A program made the translations under genes and the position numbers. From a virus: a stretch of DNA of 64,000 bases. Location of the stretch: positions 62,001-126,000 of the IMG/VR virus record IMGVR_UViG_3300009082_000016; one strand, given 5' to 3'. Positions 61,667 to 64,000 of this stretch are shown here, piece by piece. Positions within the stretch are counted from its first letter, which is position 1, and each line of letters begins with the position of its first letter. The notes beneath the pieces were generated by a model, which ran no database searches, had not been told where the DNA came from, and saw only the letters and a program-made list of their open reading frames with translations.

Positions 61667-62065
61667 TCAGACCTTGCCCCGCATCGCCACCCCGAGGAAC
61701 TCGAGGGCCCGACGCAGCTGGAACCCGGACGCGTCCAGCCACGCCCGCTGGAACACGGTGAGTTGCTGGTTGCCCGCCACCTTGCCGGACAGGAACGCGC
61801 GGAAGTCCGTCTCCACGCCCGTGAGGGCCTCGTGGAAACCGGCCGCCTCGTCCAGCACCTCCTTCTGCCGGGCCAGCTCATCCTTCGTCGGCGGCTCGCC
61901 GGGGGGCAGGACCAGACGGGTGCCCAACAGGTCGTCGGTCACCACCTGGCGCATCGGGGAGTCGGACGGCAGCGGCGGGGGCGTCGGCTTGCGCTGTGCC
62001 TTCGCCCTCTTCGCCTTCTTCCCGCCCTGCATCTCCTTCTCGAGGTCATCGTATTCGTCAGCCAT
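61667..62065 (-). CDS. Hypothetical 132-residue protein
   Basis: A protein with a charged N-terminus (DDLEKEMQGGKKAKRAKAQR), a Pro-rich linker and a helical C-terminus (FQRAWLDASGFQLRRALEFL). It overlaps the upstream gene by eight bases. No family is recognised. Confidence 0.65.
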   Translation of the reverse strand: MADEYDDLEKEMQGGKKAKRAKAQRKPTPPPLPSDSPMRQVVTDDLLGTRLVLPPGEPPTKDELARQKEVLDEAAGFHEALTGVETDFRAFLSGKVAGNQQLTVFQRAWLDASGFQLRRALEFLGVAMRGKV

Positions 62066-62342
62066 GTCGTTTTCGCGCCTCCATCAGCGCCTTCACTGCC
62101 AGCTTGCGGACGGACTCGAGCTCCGACCGCTTCGGAGGCCGCTTGCCCGTCACGCAGGCGATGAGGTCGCGCAGCGCCAGCTCGCCATCCCTCCGGCTTG
62201 CCTGCACCAGCACGCGTACTTCGCCGCTCGGGTCGGCATAAAGGTTGGCCCCCGAGGCGAGCATCTCGAGCCCGCCCTCGGGGTGCCACCGCGTCTGCAT
62301 GCCCGCCTTCTGGGCGGCACGCTCGATCTCAGAGAGGGTCAT
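62058..62342 (-). CDS. Hypothetical 94-residue protein
   Basis: A protein with an N-terminal helix (LSEIERAAQKAGMQTRWH), a short beta part (LYADPSGEVRVLVQASRRD) and a basic C-terminal helix. ATG 62342 has AGGAA upstream and overlaps the previous gene by 14 bases. Family unknown. Confidence 0.65.
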   Translation of the reverse strand: MTLSEIERAAQKAGMQTRWHPEGGLEMLASGANLYADPSGEVRVLVQASRRDGELALRDLIACVTGKRPPKRSELESVRKLAVKALMEARKRHG

Positions 62343-62580
62343 CGGGTTCCTGCGAGCGGTCGAGATCGCCCATCTGCGAGGCAATCTCTTCCCACATCGA
62401 ATACTGCGTGCTGTCGATCTCGTCGTCCCGGACAGCATCGAGTGTCAGGCCCTCGTGACTGCAACCGACGTGGACCTGGTCCTTCCCGCCCTCGCCGAGG
62501 CCTTCGACGATCACCTTCACGCTGTTGCGAGGAGAGGCGCCGAGCGGCTCCCCGTCGACGAGGACCTTCAACCGCACCAT
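62329..62580 (-). CDS. Hypothetical 83-residue protein
   Basis: A predicted strand-rich start (VRLKVLVDGEPLGASPRNSV) followed by an acidic C-terminus (DDEIDSTQYSMWEEIAS). ATG 62580 overlaps the previous stop (TGATG). Family unknown. Confidence 0.65.
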   Translation of the reverse strand: MVRLKVLVDGEPLGASPRNSVKVIVEGLGEGGKDQVHVGCSHEGLTLDAVRDDEIDSTQYSMWEEIASQMGDLDRSQEPDDPL

Positions 62581-63500
62581 CAGAGCTTCCTCCCGGCGAA
62601 CGACTCCCGGCCTGGCCACTTCTGAACCTTCGGGTAGAGCCGCGGGGCCTTCTTCGACAGCGGCTCCTGCCACACCAGGACCGGCAGCTGGGACCTGCCC
62701 AGCATGCCGACCCACAGCTCGCTCAGAACGTCCAGCGGCAGTACCGCCCGATCCGTCGACGCCCCGGTCTCGGGGTAGTTCGCCGCGGCGAGCGCCGTCT
62801 CGGGCGACGGCGCCACCACCACCTCGGCCATCATCCCCTTCGGTGACCGGGAGATCACCAGCCACTTCGGCGGCGCCTTCTCCGTCTGCGCCTTCTCCTC
62901 GGCCAAAGCGTCCGCGATGATCTTGTCGTACGCCTTCTTCTGGGCATCCGGCGTCGTCGCCGCCGCGACCATCAGCCCCTTGGCGTAGATGATCATGTTG
63001 GTCGACGACGTCAGCGGCCAGCAGTCGTGGACCCCGCGGTGCAGGAGCCGGTTCAGGACTTCCAACTTCCAGGCCGCGGACTCTTCACACAACGTGAGCA
63101 GCTTGTAGGTCGCCCCGATCCCGACCGTGCAGGCCGGGTCCAGGTTCTCGAAGAACCCGATCGCGTCACGGAACCGCTGCCCGTTGTTCCCAATGCGCCC
63201 CAGGAAACGGTCGAAGACCTCGCTCTCCCAGGTGTACGGATTGAGCGTCGGACCCAGGACCGAAAACGCGACGCGGCCGACTGCCAGGGTCCACATGACG
63301 GACTCGTCCCCCCGGCCCAGCTTGATCTCGCGGTCCTCTTCGTTCAACAGGGTGCCGTAGACCGACGCCCGACGCCGCGGGTCCGCGTGCAGAAGCGAAG
63401 GGAAGTAGCCCGCGCTCGCAATGCCGTACGGCCGGCGCACGAGCTGCTGGATGAAGGCCTCCACGAACTTGGGGTCCTGGACGTCGTCGAAGGTGCTCAT
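62580..63500 (-). CDS. Hypothetical 306-residue protein
   Basis: A mixed helical protein (MSTFDDVQDPKFVEAFIQQL...) with SLLHADPRRRASVYGTLLNE and, in the C-terminal third, a strand-rich region (PKWLVISRSPKGMMAEVVV). No motif recognised. ATG 63500 overlaps the DUF6876-like gene's stop (TGATG), so the two are co-translated. Confidence 0.7.
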   Translation of the reverse strand: MSTFDDVQDPKFVEAFIQQLVRRPYGIASAGYFPSLLHADPRRRASVYGTLLNEEDREIKLGRGDESVMWTLAVGRVAFSVLGPTLNPYTWESEVFDRFLGRIGNNGQRFRDAIGFFENLDPACTVGIGATYKLLTLCEESAAWKLEVLNRLLHRGVHDCWPLTSSTNMIIYAKGLMVAAATTPDAQKKAYDKIIADALAEEKAQTEKAPPKWLVISRSPKGMMAEVVVAPSPETALAAANYPETGASTDRAVLPLDVLSELWVGMLGRSQLPVLVWQEPLSKKAPRLYPKVQKWPGRESFAGRKL

Positions 63501-63898
63501 CAGTGTTCCCCGGGGAGGAGGACGACCCAGACGGGCTCCCCACCGACCTCGCCCGGCTCGACCCAGAGCTTGATCTCCGGCAGATCGAAGTCGACGAAGT
63601 CGAACTTCTGCGTGACCACGGGCTTCTTGTCGCTGTCGGGGATGCAGGTCAGCAGCGCCGACTTGTTGGCCTTCACCTTCAGCTCCCAGACCTGGAAGTC
63701 CCGACACATCTCGTCCGCGGCCGCGGCCTTCTCGACCTGGCTGGCGATGGCGTTGATCAGCCAGAAGGCGCCATTCTTCCCGCCCTTCTCGGCGACGTAG
63801 TGCGCCCCGTCCGTGAGCACGACCTTGGGGAACAGCGGGCGCAGGCTGTAGTAGGCCTCCGTCCCGCAGAAGCCGTCGAGCGTCCTTTGGTCGATCAT
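63500..63898 (-). CDS. DUF6876-like protein
   Basis: A 132-residue protein with LDGFCGTEAYYSLRPLFPKV, VLTDGAHYVAEKGGKNGAFW, LINAIASQ, DFQVWELKV and KFDFVDFDLPEIKLWVEPG. This order (L..F.GTe.yy......llTDGv.ylae..gayWLld.I.s.q, FQ.W.L.v, .i.ytDFPl..i.lyv) fits the DUF6876 family, common on plasmids and phages, of unknown function. ATG 63898 overlaps the upstream stop. Confidence 0.75.
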   Translation of the reverse strand: MIDQRTLDGFCGTEAYYSLRPLFPKVVLTDGAHYVAEKGGKNGAFWLINAIASQVEKAAAADEMCRDFQVWELKVKANKSALLTCIPDSDKKPVVTQKFDFVDFDLPEIKLWVEPGEVGGEPVWVVLLPGEH

Positions 63899-64000
63899 TC
63901 TGGTCCTCCTGCCTCCGGAGCCAGGCTTCCCGGCTCCTGGATGAACTGCCAGAGCAGCTCGCTGCAGACGACGATATCCGCGTCGCTGCCCTGGGGAAAG
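63895..64000 (-). CDS. C-terminal end of a gene entering from the right
   Basis: The frame ending in TGA 63897-63895 (ATGA overlap with the next start) is open to the window edge and encodes at least FPQGSDADIVVCSELLWQFI, then QEPGSLAPEAGGPE. A real gene end is supported by the overlap. Its GGAGGCAGGAGG supplies the ribosome site of the 63898 gene. Confidence 0.6.
   Translation of the reverse strand, partial: FPQGSDADIVVCSELLWQFIQEPGSLAPEAGGPE

Overview
The window is a stretch of a large tailed double-stranded DNA phage (or prophage) genome with high G+C and codon use typical of a high-GC bacterial host. Evidence: a continuous block of virion genes (baseplate J-like protein, hub-like protein, tape measure), a phage-type sigma factor, more than 100 tightly packed mostly small genes on one strand, stop/start overlaps of 1 to 4 bases (ATGA, GTGA, TGATG) nearly everywhere, and no bacterial housekeeping operon. 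A baseplate J-like protein suggests a contractile (myovirus) tail. The host cannot be named. Four predicted lipoproteins fit a diderm host but do not prove it.

Layout. 1-11.3 kb (minus strand): tail and baseplate genes with a sigma-70-like factor inserted among them, plus one small zinc-ribbon gene on the plus strand. 11.3-15.75 kb: an accessory region of single small genes separated by strong hairpins. It holds a convincing phage-encoded tmRNA with an unusual 22-residue tag, a tRNA-like structure just upstream of it, about 500 bases of hairpin-rich noncoding DNA just downstream, a KOW-domain gene, and a two-gene plus-strand island headed by a lipoprotein. 15.75-26.7 kb (minus): a second virion block with a HEXXH metallopeptidase-like protein, a Cys-rich lipoprotein, a ferritin-like protein, the hub-like protein, smaller tail proteins and the tape measure. 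26.8-64 kb (minus): a dense array of small genes. Recognisable members are RyR-domain, VWA-domain, lysozyme-like, GroES-like, winged-helix, BRCT-domain, two YkgJ-type, MazG-like, DEDDh exonuclease, Dnd-associated-methyltransferase-like, sigma-region-4-like, DUF6876-like and DNA adenine methyltransferase proteins, and about 20 zinc-ribbon mini-proteins.

The genes seem to combine three jobs: building the tail; controlling expression (sigma factor, a three-copy promoter-like motif with fixed internal spacing, a start-codon hairpin, tmRNA and structured RNAs); and handling nucleotides and DNA. The strongest candidate for something undescribed is at 53449-53892. There, three structured elements of 146, 147 and 151 bases abut with no spacer. 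Each is closed by a long helix whose sequence differs completely between copies while pairing is kept, and all three share the same core motifs.
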